From the NCBI RefSeq assembly GCF_023156505.1, contig NZ_JALNMJ010000007.1, forward strand, positions 124,001 to 188,000: a stretch of 64,000 bases of DNA. The letters run 5' to 3'. Source of the stretch: Roseibium sediminicola (GTDB taxonomy: Bacteria; Pseudomonadota; Alphaproteobacteria; Rhizobiales; Stappiaceae). The number at the start of each line of letters is the position of its first letter. Position 1 is the first letter of the stretch. The position numbers were made by a program, and so were the translations under genes. The notes under the pieces are model-generated. The model was not told where the DNA came from. It was given only the letters and a program-made list of their open reading frames with translations, and searched no databases. This document shows, one piece after another, positions 51,008-58,850 of the stretch.

Positions 51008-52501
51008 ATGAACGGTTTGCGTTGGTTGAAGAAACCGCTGGCGTTTCGCACGCGCAGTCTGTCATCCCCGCAAAAGTGGGGGTTCAGGAACCTTCATCGC
51101 CTGCCGAACGTGAAAACGCCTGCCCGGGAGTCCTTGGTCCCGGCTCGCGCTTCGCTTGGCCGGGATGACAGACGGTACGGTTTTCTGGCTGCCCTACTTG
51201 TCACCGCCACCCTGTCAACCTTCGCCAACGCCGCCGATTTTCAAACCCTGAAAGGCCACGGTGGCCCGGTGATGGACATCGATGTGTCTGCGGAGACCGG
51301 CCAGGTGGCGACCGCAAGTTTCGACAATTCGGTCGGACTTTGGACAGGCCGGACCCCGCAATGGCTTGAAGGCCATGCGGCCGCGGTCAAGGTGGTCGCA
51401 TTTGTCGACGGCGGCCGGCTGGTCTCCGCGGGAGACGACAATGACCTGATCCTGTGGAACCGTGCGGACGCCTCGTCTACCCTGCTGGAAGGTCACACCG
51501 CCAAGGTGATGGGACTGGCCGTCTCGCCCGACAAGAGCCTGATTGCCAGCGCCAGCTGGGATACGCGGATCGGTCTCTGGCCGGTTGAGGGCGGCGCTCC
51601 GGACTATCTTCAAGGCCACACTGCGGGCGTCAACGCGGTCGCCTTCTCAAGCGACGGAAAGCGGCTCTATTCGGCCTCCGTCGACGGCTCGATCAAGCTC
51701 TGGGATCTGGAGACCCGCACGGAAAAACGCGTCATCGACCGCAACGGCTTCGGCATCAATGTGATTGCGCTTGGCGGCTCGGGGGAAGTGGAAAGCTGGA
51801 TCGCCTACGGCACCCAGGACGGTACGACCCGTATCGTCGATATCGAGACCGGCGAGCGCCTGCGCGATTTTGCCTTCGAGCGCCGGCCGATCCTGGCGCT
51901 GACCCTCAACCCGGACGGCAGCAAGCTGGCGACCGGCGACGGCCATGGTTATATCACGGTCCTCAACACGGAGACCTGGGCGATCGAAACGGACTTCCGG
52001 GCCGCCCTAAAAGGGCCGATCTGGGCGCTGGCATTTTCCAGGGACGGCGAGGTTCTGCACGCCGGCGGCATCGAGAACATCGTCTATTCCTGGCCGCTCG
52101 CCGATCTGGCCAGTTATGACCCGATGGCGACCGAAACACCGCAGTTTCTGAAAAAGCCGGAAGAGATGAGCAATGGCGAGCGTCAGTTTTCGCGCAAATG
52201 TTCCATCTGCCATGCGGTGACCGCCGATGGCGGCCGCAAGGCCGGGCCGACGCTGTTTAAGATCTTCGGTCGCCGGGCCGGCACTCTGCCGGGTTATCCC
52301 TATTCGCAGACCTTGAGCGGGTCTGATATCATCTGGTCGGCGGAGACGATCGACCAGTTGTTCCTGGACGGCCCGGACCACTTCATTCCGGGGTCCAAAA
52401 TGCCGATGCAGCGCATAGTGGACCTGCAGGACCGGGACGATTTGATCGACTATCTGAAAGCGGCAACGACCGGTGAAACGAGCGAAGGAGACACACAATG
52501 A
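51008..52501 (+). CDS. WD40 beta-propeller plus cytochrome c fusion, repeat-interrupted N-terminus
   Basis: 497 residues from ATG 51008. After the N-terminal MNGLRWLKKP comes a 37-residue insert encoded by a family B repeat, then the hydrophobic signal core GFLAALLVTATLSTFANA. The mature part has at least six WD40 blades (LEGHAAAVKV..LILWN, LEGHTAKVMG..IGLWP, LQGHTAGVNA..IKLWD and others), and a C-terminal class I cytochrome c (CSICH, Met in GSKMPMQR). It resembles cytochrome proteins that accompany formate dehydrogenase operons; the propeller may mediate protein contacts. Translation could instead begin at an in-frame GTG (51111) or TTG (51133). Confidence 0.8.
   Translation: MNGLRWLKKPLAFRTRSLSSPQKWGFRNLHRLPNVKTPARESLVPARASLGRDDRRYGFLAALLVTATLSTFANAADFQTLKGHGGPVMDIDVSAETGQVATASFDNSVGLWTGRTPQWLEGHAAAVKVVAFVDGGRLVSAGDDNDLILWNRADASSTLLEGHTAKVMGLAVSPDKSLIASASWDTRIGLWPVEGGAPDYLQGHTAGVNAVAFSSDGKRLYSASVDGSIKLWDLETRTEKRVIDRNGFGINVIALGGSGEVESWIAYGTQDGTTRIVDIETGERLRDFAFERRPILALTLNPDGSKLATGDGHGYITVLNTETWAIETDFRAALKGPIWALAFSRDGEVLHAGGIENIVYSWPLADLASYDPMATETPQFLKKPEEMSNGERQFSRKCSICHAVTADGGRKAGPTLFKIFGRRAGTLPGYPYSQTLSGSDIIWSAETIDQLFLDGPDHFIPGSKMPMQRIVDLQDRDDLIDYLKAATTGETSEGDTQ
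51060..51169. repeat. Palindromic repeat, family B, lying in frame inside a gene (copy 4)
   Basis: Opens GTCATCCCCGCAAAAGTGGG and closes GGTCCCGGCTCGCGCTTCGC followed by TTGGCCGGGATGACA, the same ends as the family B copies in gaps. It occurs within the reading frame that encodes the signal peptide of the WD40-cytochrome protein and keeps the frame open. Confidence 0.8.
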
Positions 52502-52626
52502 AAGCGATGCTTCTGGCCTTTGCGGCCATCATCGTGATTTCGGTCGGCGCCAACCAGGCCCTGACCCATATGGGCTTCTCCAGCGCCGACCAGACGACCA
52601 GTCCCTCGGTGCGGCTGGGAGAGTGA
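52498..52626 (+). CDS. 42-residue single-helix membrane peptide
   Basis: MKAMLLAFAAIIVISVGANQ forms a signal anchor or one transmembrane helix; the short tail is ALTHMGFSSADQTTSPSVRL-like. It overlaps the WD40-cytochrome stop by 4 bp (ATGA) and follows GAAGGAG, so it is clearly translated. Probably a small subunit or assembly factor of the formate-oxidising chain; family unknown. Confidence 0.7.
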   Translation: MKAMLLAFAAIIVISVGANQALTHMGFSSADQTTSPSVRLGE

Positions 52627-52764
52627 TGTCCGGAGACATAGCGGGACGTTTTGATCTTCCGAGAACGGCTTCACACGTCCATTTATCTCCGATTTCCTGG
52701 CTGGACCATCAAATGGAGTTTGTGGGAGAGTTGCACCGGACCAACCTTGGAGATTGCCGGATAC

Positions 52765-53229
52765 ATGTTTTCCCGATTGTTCTGTTCATTCGTTTTTGCA
52801 TTCTTTTCTCTCGTACCTTCCGCCCATGCCGATGAACAAAAGGCCTGCATTATTGTTGAATCGACGAAGGGGTGGCAGAGCCTCACCGTTCCGGCCGGTT
52901 ACCTTAATGACTATATCGACGTCGCGGGATACTGGACCATCGACGCGCAAGCCCTGCCGCTGACCAACGCTGACGGACATCTGGCAGCTGAAGACCTGCT
53001 GAAACCTCATGCCCACAACAAATACCATCAGAAATTCATCTTCGGTGCCCTTCTGGTGAATATCGGCAAGAGGATCGGCAATTTCCGGTTTTTAAGCTAT
53101 GAAGTCGGCAAATGGAGCGAGGGCGATCGGAAGTTTCCAGGTGAAACGATCAGATTTCGCATCAATGACAGCGATAAGACCCTGTCGAACAACGATGGTC
53201 GCATAAGGGTTTGTCTTTTTGTCGACTAG
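52765..53229 (+). CDS. Secreted LecA/PA-IL-like lectin-domain protein
   Basis: 154 residues with a signal peptide (LFCSFVFAFFSLVPSAHA). The mature protein has the strand order of the PA-IL galactose lectin: VPAGYLNDYIDVAGYW, FGALLVNIG, and FRINDSDKTLSNNDGRIRV. The last segment keeps the spacing of the calcium/galactose ligands of LecA (Asp, Thr at +4, Asn at +7 and +8). The Tyr and His/Gln sugar contacts of LecA are not clearly conserved. ATG 52765 starts the signal peptide; a longer frame from 52651 has none. Not obviously part of the fdh operon. Confidence 0.6.
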   Translation: MFSRLFCSFVFAFFSLVPSAHADEQKACIIVESTKGWQSLTVPAGYLNDYIDVAGYWTIDAQALPLTNADGHLAAEDLLKPHAHNKYHQKFIFGALLVNIGKRIGNFRFLSYEVGKWSEGDRKFPGETIRFRINDSDKTLSNNDGRIRVCLFVD

Positions 53230-53350
53230 GCTCTGCTCTTCAAACTTCTACTTTCCAGGTCTTTGTGTGGGTGGTCCTGATCGGCGCATCGCTTGTTCAG
53301 GCAGGTATCCTGCCGTGGCAGCGCAGTTTTAAATCAACAGTCTAGACAAC

Positions 53351-53384
53351 AAAAAGTCCCTCTCCCGTGTGGCAGGAGAGGGAC
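53351..53384 (-). terminator. Rho-independent terminator of tupABC
   Basis: On the minus strand GTCCCTCTCC (53384-53375) pairs with GGAGAGGGAC (53365-53356) around a 9-base loop and is followed by five T. It lies 64 bp after the tupA stop. Confidence 0.9.
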
Positions 53385-53447
53385 AGATTGAGCGGATATG
53401 GCGACACAGATGCCCTTGTTTCCGCTCGCTTGGAACGCTCAGGCCGA

Positions 53448-54284
53448 TCAGCTGTTGCCCTTGTTGGCGTTCGGGAAGAACAGCTGCTGGCCGTCGACCT
53501 TGTAATCGGCGATCGCCTTCTGGCCGTCTTTCGACAGCAGCCAGTCGATGAACTCCTGGCCCATCTCCGCCTTCACATGCGGGTGTGCCTCCGGATTCAC
53601 CAGGATGACGCCGTACTGGTTGAACATCTTGTCGTCGCCCTGAACGGCGATCTGATAGTCGCCCTTGTTGCCGAAGGCGATCCAGGTGGCGCGGTCGGTC
53701 ATGATATAGGCGCCCATTCCGGTGCCGGTGTTCAGCGTCGCGCCCATGCCGGAACCGGTCTCGCGGTACCAGTCGCCGGACGCCCCCGACGGATCGACAC
53801 CGGCGGCTTTCCAGAGACGCAGCTCGGCCTTGTGGGTGCCGCTGTCATCGCCGCGCGAGGCGAAAGGCGCCTTGGTCTCGGCAATTTTCTGCAGGGCTTC
53901 GACAGCATTGCCGGAGCCGGCAACGCCCGCAGGGTCGTCCGCGGGGCCGACGATGACGAAGTCGTTATACATCACGTCCGAGCGGGAGACGCCAAGGCCG
54001 TCGGCGACGAATTTTTCTTCCGACGGCTTGGAATGCACGAAAAGCACGTCGCCGTCGCCATTGGCGGCGTTCTTGATGGCCTGGCCGGTGCCGACAGCAA
54101 CAACGCGGACCTCGATGCCGGTCTTGTCCTTGAAGATCGGCAGCAGAGAGTCAAACAGGCCGGAATTCTGTGTCGACGTGGTCGACTGGACGACGATGAA
54201 CTTGTCCTCGGCGAAAGAAGACTGAGTGGCAAAAACGCCGGCAAAGACGATGGCGGCGAGCGCCAGAAATGCTCTTCTGATCAA
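53448..54284 (-). CDS. tupA: Tungstate ABC transporter binding protein
   Basis: 278 residues with a signal peptide (AFLALAAIVFAGVFATQSSFA). The signature VQSTTSTQNSGLFDSLLP is the TupA oxyanion-binding segment, distinct from the ModA pattern; RGDDSGTHKAEL and TLNTGTGMGAYIMTDRATW are further TupA segments. Periplasmic capture of tungstate, likely for the neighbouring formate dehydrogenase. It overlaps tupC by 4 bp; gene order in transcription is B-C-A. Confidence 0.9.
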   Translation of the reverse strand: MIRRAFLALAAIVFAGVFATQSSFAEDKFIVVQSTTSTQNSGLFDSLLPIFKDKTGIEVRVVAVGTGQAIKNAANGDGDVLFVHSKPSEEKFVADGLGVSRSDVMYNDFVIVGPADDPAGVAGSGNAVEALQKIAETKAPFASRGDDSGTHKAELRLWKAAGVDPSGASGDWYRETGSGMGATLNTGTGMGAYIMTDRATWIAFGNKGDYQIAVQGDDKMFNQYGVILVNPEAHPHVKAEMGQEFIDWLLSKDGQKAIADYKVDGQQLFFPNANKGNS

Positions 54285-55099
54285 TGGGACCTCCCGGTAA
54301 AATCTTTAAGGGATCTGGTGTTGGGGCCGAGATAGATCCGGCCGTCCCGCCAGGCTCTGACGGGCTCACTCTTGGGTGAATTCAAGACGGTTTCGACAGA
54401 CCCGATCTCGGCGACCGTGCCGTCCTGCAGGAAGACGAGATCCTGTCCCAGCCGTTTGGCCTGACCGGCGTCGTGGGTCACCAGGACGATGGTAACGCCA
54501 CGCTCGTTTGCCTCCAGGACAAGCTGTTCGATCGCGGCCGTGGACGCCGGGTCCAGACTTGCGGTCGGCTCGTCGAGAAAGAGGAGCTCCGGTTCCAGGG
54601 CGAGCGCACGCACCAGGGAAAGGCGCTGCTGCTCGCCGCCTGACAGCACCCGTGCTGGACGTTTGGCCAGATGCTCAAGCCCGGCATCGGCGAGCGCCGC
54701 GCGGATTTTTTCCGCTCGCTCGCGGCCGCGCAGGCCACGCACGGACAAGGCGAATTTCAGATTGGCCATGACGGAACGCCGCAAGAGCACAGGCCGTTGG
54801 AACACCATCGCCTGCGCCCGGCAGGCTTCCGGGGTGAGCCGGCCGCCCTGCCACAGGACCGCGCCTGTCTCCGGCTGCAATAGTCCGTGCATCAGCCTGA
54901 GCAGAAGGCTCTTGCCGGCGCCGTTCGGACCCATGATCAGCGTGCGCGATCCACGCCTGATGTCGATATCGACATTGGCCAGAAGCCGATTTCCGCCCGC
55001 GGAAAAACTGACGTCGCGCACCAGAAGCATCGGTGTTTCGGAGTTTGCCGTCGCGGGGGTAGATGCCCCCGGTGCAGGGTTGAAAGCCATCTCACGCAT
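54281..55099 (-). CDS. tupC: Tungstate ABC transporter ATP-binding protein
   Basis: 272 residues. Walker A GPNGAGKSLLL, signature LSGGEQQRLSLVRAL, Walker B ELLFLDEPTASLDP, switch His in LVTHDAGQ. An N-terminal extension of about 25 residues precedes the ABC domain; an ATG at 55090 is an alternative start. It overlaps tupB by 8 bp. Confidence 0.9.
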   Translation of the reverse strand: MREMAFNPAPGASTPATANSETPMLLVRDVSFSAGGNRLLANVDIDIRRGSRTLIMGPNGAGKSLLLRLMHGLLQPETGAVLWQGGRLTPEACRAQAMVFQRPVLLRRSVMANLKFALSVRGLRGRERAEKIRAALADAGLEHLAKRPARVLSGGEQQRLSLVRALALEPELLFLDEPTASLDPASTAAIEQLVLEANERGVTIVLVTHDAGQAKRLGQDLVFLQDGTVAEIGSVETVLNSPKSEPVRAWRDGRIYLGPNTRSLKDFTGRSH

Positions 55100-55799
55100 A
55101 GGCGGACCTCACGGCGGAGGCGCGCAGGGCCATGACGGCGGCATTCACGGCCAGCGCGATCAACAGAAGGATGACGCCGAGTGCCAGGGCCAGCTGCAGA
55201 TTGCCCTTGGAGGTTTCCAGCGCGATCGTGGTGGTCATCACCCGCGTGACGTGATTGATGTTGCCGCCGACAATAATGACCGCTCCGACCTCGGCCACCG
55301 CGCGGCCGAAGCCGGCAAGCGCCACGGTCAGGAGACTGTAGCGGGCATCCCAGAGCATCGCGGTAAGGCGGTCGATTGGGCCGACGCCCATGGATGCGAA
55401 TTGCTCGGCATATTCCCGGTTGAGGTCCTCGATCACCTGGCGGGTGAGGGCGGCAACGATCGGTGTCACCAGCACCATCTGGGCGATGATCATGGCGGTC
55501 GGGGTGTAGAGCAGGCGCAGGACCCCGAGCGGGCCGGATGCCGACAGCATCAGATAGACCAGCAGGCCGACCACCACCGGCGGAAGGCCCATCAGGGCGT
55601 TGAGGATGACGGCGACAAGAGAGCGTCCGGGGAAATGGAACGTGGCGACGGCGGCACCGAGCGGCAGGCCGATCAGGCAGGCGAAGAGGACAGCGGTCAG
55701 CGTGACCTGCATGGACAGGCCAATGATTTCCAAAAGATCCGGATCCAGCGTCACCAGCAGGCCGAAAGCCCCGCCAAGAGCGCTCCAGAAACTGTCCAT
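55092..55799 (-). CDS. tupB: Tungstate ABC transporter permease
   Basis: 235 residues, six hydrophobic segments, with the CysTW/ModB-type EAA loop (EDLNREYAEQFASMGVGPID) facing the ATPase. ATG 55799 gives the usual short N-terminus; a longer frame to 55898 adds no segment. First gene of the tup operon. Confidence 0.88.
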   Translation of the reverse strand: MDSFWSALGGAFGLLVTLDPDLLEIIGLSMQVTLTAVLFACLIGLPLGAAVATFHFPGRSLVAVILNALMGLPPVVVGLLVYLMLSASGPLGVLRLLYTPTAMIIAQMVLVTPIVAALTRQVIEDLNREYAEQFASMGVGPIDRLTAMLWDARYSLLTVALAGFGRAVAEVGAVIIVGGNINHVTRVMTTTIALETSKGNLQLALALGVILLLIALAVNAAVMALRASAVRSAYA

Positions 55800-55946
55800 T
55801 TCCGTTGTTTCTCCCGCTTGCCCGGAAAAAATAACAAAAAACGCATAAGAATCCAAATGATGAACGACGTCCGCTGGTGCAAAAACGCCTCGCATCATTG
55901 GAAGCCGGCAATCTCTGGTTTAAAAGCGCGGCGGGGAGAGCCGCAT

Positions 55947-56573
55947 ATGACCATGATCACCGACGCTGAAGACTTCTTTTCAAAGGGATGCGGGCGCTGC
56001 GCGCGTTTCGCGACGCCGGACTGCTCCACCCGGCAATGGATCGAGGGGCTTGTCGCGCTGCGCGGCCTTTGCCGCGAAGCCGGACTGGCGGAGACGGTCA
56101 AGTGGGCCCATCCCTGCTACATGCAGGGCGACCGAAACATTGCACTGATCGCCGCCTTTCGCGGCGATTTCCGCCTCAGTTTCTTCAATGCGGCGCCGAT
56201 GAAGGATCCGGAGGGCATTCTGGTCAAGCAGGGACCGAACACACGGCATCCAGGCGTGATCAAGTTCACGGAGAATGCCCAGGTCTTGGCCATGAAACCC
56301 GTCATCGCGGCTTATCTGGCGGAAGCCAAGGGTTATGCGTCGGCAGGCGTGCTGCCACCCAAGGAGGCGGTCGAACTGGACCTGCCGAAAGAACTGGTGG
56401 ACGCGATGGATTCAGATCCGGAACTGGCGGAGGGGTTCCTTGCGCTGACGCCCGGGCGCCAGCGCAGCTACGTCCTCAATCTGAATTCAGCGAAAACGCC
56501 CACAACCCGGATCGCGCGCATCGGCAAGTTCCGGAACAAGATCCTTAGCGGCAAGGGCGCGAACGAACGCTGA
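55947..56573 (+). CDS. YdeI-like (DUF1801) protein
   Basis: 208 residues. KWAHPCYMQGDRNIALIAAF followed by FRLSFFNAA is the DUF1801 core; the C-terminal helix-rich part with a PPKEAVELDLPKELVDAM segment and LTPGRQRSYVLNLNSAKTPT matches the YdeI/OmpD-associated extension. GGGGAGAG lies before ATG 55947. Function unknown; cytoplasmic. Confidence 0.85.
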   Translation: MTMITDAEDFFSKGCGRCARFATPDCSTRQWIEGLVALRGLCREAGLAETVKWAHPCYMQGDRNIALIAAFRGDFRLSFFNAAPMKDPEGILVKQGPNTRHPGVIKFTENAQVLAMKPVIAAYLAEAKGYASAGVLPPKEAVELDLPKELVDAMDSDPELAEGFLALTPGRQRSYVLNLNSAKTPTTRIARIGKFRNKILSGKGANER

Positions 56574-56632
56574 TCGATTTGAAAGTGCCAGAGCATCGTG
56601 CGTTTATGGGAAAGCACGATGCTCCGCGCCCC

Positions 56633-57016
56633 TCAAGCCGGCGCGCCGTGACCGTCGATCACTTTCTTCGCCACCCGGAAACATTCCAGCGCTTGCGGCA
56701 CGCCGCAGTAAATACCGACCACATGGATGATGGCGCGGATTTCGTCCTTCGTGACACCGTTGTTGATCGCACCTTTGCAATGGATCTCCCACTCGGTCAT
56801 CTTGCCGAGCGCACCGATCATGGCGAGGTTCATCATGGAGCGGGTCTTGGCGTCGATCACCTCGTCGCCCCAGCCGAAGCCCCAGCACCAGGCGGTCATG
56901 GCCTCTTGAAAAGGTTTGGTGAAGTCATCGGCGGCGGCGAGGTTTTTCTCGACATAGTCTGCGCCGAGCGTTGCCTTGCGCTGCGCGAGGCCCTTTTCGA
57001 ATAGGTCCTGATCCAT
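56633..57016 (-). CDS. Carboxymuconolactone decarboxylase-family protein
   Basis: 127 residues of the CMD/AhpD-like fold: RSMMNLAMIGALGKMTEWEI, HCKGAINNGVTKDEIRAIIH, VGIYCGVPQALECF. There is one Cys where AhpD has Cys-x2-Cys, so it resembles gamma-carboxymuconolactone decarboxylase more than a peroxidase; no beta-ketoadipate genes are nearby, so the substrate is open. Confidence 0.87.
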   Translation of the reverse strand: MDQDLFEKGLAQRKATLGADYVEKNLAAADDFTKPFQEAMTAWCWGFGWGDEVIDAKTRSMMNLAMIGALGKMTEWEIHCKGAINNGVTKDEIRAIIHVVGIYCGVPQALECFRVAKKVIDGHGAPA

Positions 57017-57156
57017 AGGCAATTCTCTCCTGGTCTGATTGCTGGTCACCGCGCCTTGCGGGCTCGCTTCGACCCTAGCCTGTTTTGGCGCTACGTCCGA
57101 AGATTGTTTTGATGAAAGCTTGACCAGGGATGACCGGACGGAAAAGACAACGGGTC

Positions 57157-57443
57157 CTAGGGTCTGTGGACAATTAGGATTTGGTCTTGGTTTGGATGCA
57201 AATGGCTCAATTTCCAGAAGCAAGGGCGCGGGAAGGGCCGGCCCTTTCAAGCCTTTGCGACGCCGAAATGAGCCATTTGAGCCAAATCCCCATTGCCAAT
57301 ATCTGGGGGGACGCTGTGGATTTCGGTTTCGCGTGCGTCGGAAAGACCTTGTGGTGGGCAACACCACTGCGGACTTTCCTCCTGCTCGAAGACCGAAATC
57401 CGACAAGCGCCAAGACCGAAACCTAATTGTCCACAGACCCTAG
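57157..57443. mobile_element. CTAG-bordered miniature inverted-repeat element (about 287 bp)
   Basis: Terminal inverted repeats of about 34 bp: left GGTCTGTGGACAATTAGG followed by ATTTGGTCTTGG, right its inverse starting CCAAGACCGAAACC and ending AATTGTCCACAGACC. The ends are flanked by CTAG on both sides, consistent with a 4-bp CTAG target duplication as made by IS5-type elements. A second inverted pair with TGGCTCA/TGAGCCA lies inside. No transposase frame is present. Confidence 0.75.
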
Positions 57444-57515
57444 TCACCCGAATCTGAAGTTCGTCTTATTTCCCGGCACACACGGAACGAGCTTCAGATT
57501 CAAAAGGGTGACTAG
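57440..57515. repeat. CTAG-bordered palindrome B (76 bp)
   Basis: Begins CTAGTCACCCGAATCTGAAG and ends with its inverse CTTCAGATTCAAAAGGGTGA followed by CTAG, with a 4-base bulge. It shares its left CTAG with the element before it. Confidence 0.75.
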
Positions 57516-57528
57516 CAAGCATATGTTT

Positions 57529-57606
57529 CTAGTGTGGTTTTCGAATTTGAAATTCGCTTCGATGGTCGCTGCAACAATGAGGCGAATTTCAAATTCACAA
57601 CACTAG
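57529..57606. repeat. CTAG-bordered palindrome C (78 bp)
   Basis: Begins CTAGTGTGGTTTTCGAATTT and ends with GCGAATTTCAAATTCACAAC followed by ACTAG. The arms share the CTAGT...GAAT(T/C)TGAA...TTCG order with palindrome B, so the two look like relatives. It lies 57 bp before the NagZ-like start. Confidence 0.75.
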
Positions 57607-57662
57607 CGCGCAAATGCCATATATTAAGCTGGTGTCCTATGCCCGACAGTTCGGAGATCGAC

Positions 57663-58850
57663 ATGCGGTTCTCGAGCCGGCTTAGCGTAGGAGTTCTGGT
57701 TGCCTTGCTGACCCTGTCAGCCGGACGTGGGCCCGCGCTTGCAGACAGGCCGGATCTGCCTGCCGAGGTCGCCGCTGAAGACAAGATCGGGCTGGAGACC
57801 AAAATCGGTCAGATGATCCTGGTCGGTTTTCTGGGCAATGCGCCCGGCAGCGCAGGCTTCAAACGGGTCCGCGAACAGCTGCGGTCCGGTGAGGTCGGTG
57901 GTGTGCTCTATCTCGGGCGGAACCTGAAAAACCGGACCACGGTCTGCCGGATGAATGCCGCGTTGTCGTCGGTTGCCCCTACCGGTCTGCCGCCATTGAT
58001 CGCGATCGATCAGGAAGGCGGAACTGTGCAGCGGCTGAAACGGCATCATGGGTTTCCGCAGACCGCTTCGGCGAAACACATGGCGCGGCGCAAGTCTCCC
58101 GCCGAAGCGGCCTTGGTTTACGGTGTGCTTGCAAGGGGGCTCGCCGATTGGGGCTTCACGCTCAATCTCGGTCCCGTTGCAGATGTCGATATCAATCCCC
58201 GCAATCCGATCATTGGCCGGCTCAACCGCTCCTTCTCGGGCGATCCGGGACGCGTGGCGGACTACGCCGCCGCCTTTGTCGATGCCCATCGGGATCAGGG
58301 GGTGCTAACGGCTCTGAAACATTTCCCGGGACACGGCTCCAGCCGCCGGGACAGTCACCGTGGTGCGGTCGACATCTCCAGAACCTGGTCCGAGAAAGAG
58401 CTGAAGCCGTTTCAGCGTTTGATCGACGAAGACCGGGCCGATCTGATCATGACGGCACATGTCATCAACCGCGCGCTTCAGGAAGATCGCACACGTGTGC
58501 CGGTGTCGCTGTCTCAACGGGCGCTGCGAGATGTGCTCAGGGGTGATCTCGGCTATTCCGGTGTCATCATCAGCGACGATCTGCAGATGAATGCCATCCG
58601 GCGCAGCTTCTCCCTTGAGCAGGCCGTTCTGCGCGCGGTCGCTGCCAGCACGGACATTCTTCTCTTCGCCAATGACAAGCGGCCGGATCCGGAGATCCCG
58701 GCGAAGGTCGCGAATATCCTCCTGAAGGCGGTGATGGAAAATCCGGCCCTTCGGGAGCAGATCGATGCGGCCTATGGCCGGATAAGGACACTCAAAGCCC
58801 GGCTGGCTGTGCAGGACCCGGAGCGCTGTTCCCTCTCGGCCGGTCAATAA
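57663..58850 (+). CDS. Exported beta-N-acetylhexosaminidase-like glycosidase (GH3, NagZ-type)
   Basis: 395 residues with an N-terminal signal (LSVGVLVALLTLSAG...ALA) that ordinary cytoplasmic NagZ lacks. GH3 features: PPLIAIDQEGGTVQRLK, the NagZ loop LKHFPGHGSSRRDSHR (acid/base His) and VIISDDLQMNAI (nucleophile Asp). It should cleave N-acetylglucosaminyl bonds of muropeptides or chitin fragments in the periplasm. ATG 57663 is supported by GGAG; ATG 57639 is also in frame. It ends 7 bp inside the convergent TRAP gene. Confidence 0.88.
   Translation: MRFSSRLSVGVLVALLTLSAGRGPALADRPDLPAEVAAEDKIGLETKIGQMILVGFLGNAPGSAGFKRVREQLRSGEVGGVLYLGRNLKNRTTVCRMNAALSSVAPTGLPPLIAIDQEGGTVQRLKRHHGFPQTASAKHMARRKSPAEAALVYGVLARGLADWGFTLNLGPVADVDINPRNPIIGRLNRSFSGDPGRVADYAAAFVDAHRDQGVLTALKHFPGHGSSRRDSHRGAVDISRTWSEKELKPFQRLIDEDRADLIMTAHVINRALQEDRTRVPVSLSQRALRDVLRGDLGYSGVIISDDLQMNAIRRSFSLEQAVLRAVAASTDILLFANDKRPDPEIPAKVANILLKAVMENPALREQIDAAYGRIRTLKARLAVQDPERCSLSAGQ

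Noticed and set aside
54489..55946. 5' part of a long plus-strand frame reaching into the YdeI-like gene
   Set aside because: It lies opposite tupC and tupB; only the part from 55947 has a start, ribosome-binding site and a known domain.
57157..57443. Possible small genes inside the CTAG element
   Set aside because: The short frames on both strands simply follow the inverted repeats and resemble no protein.
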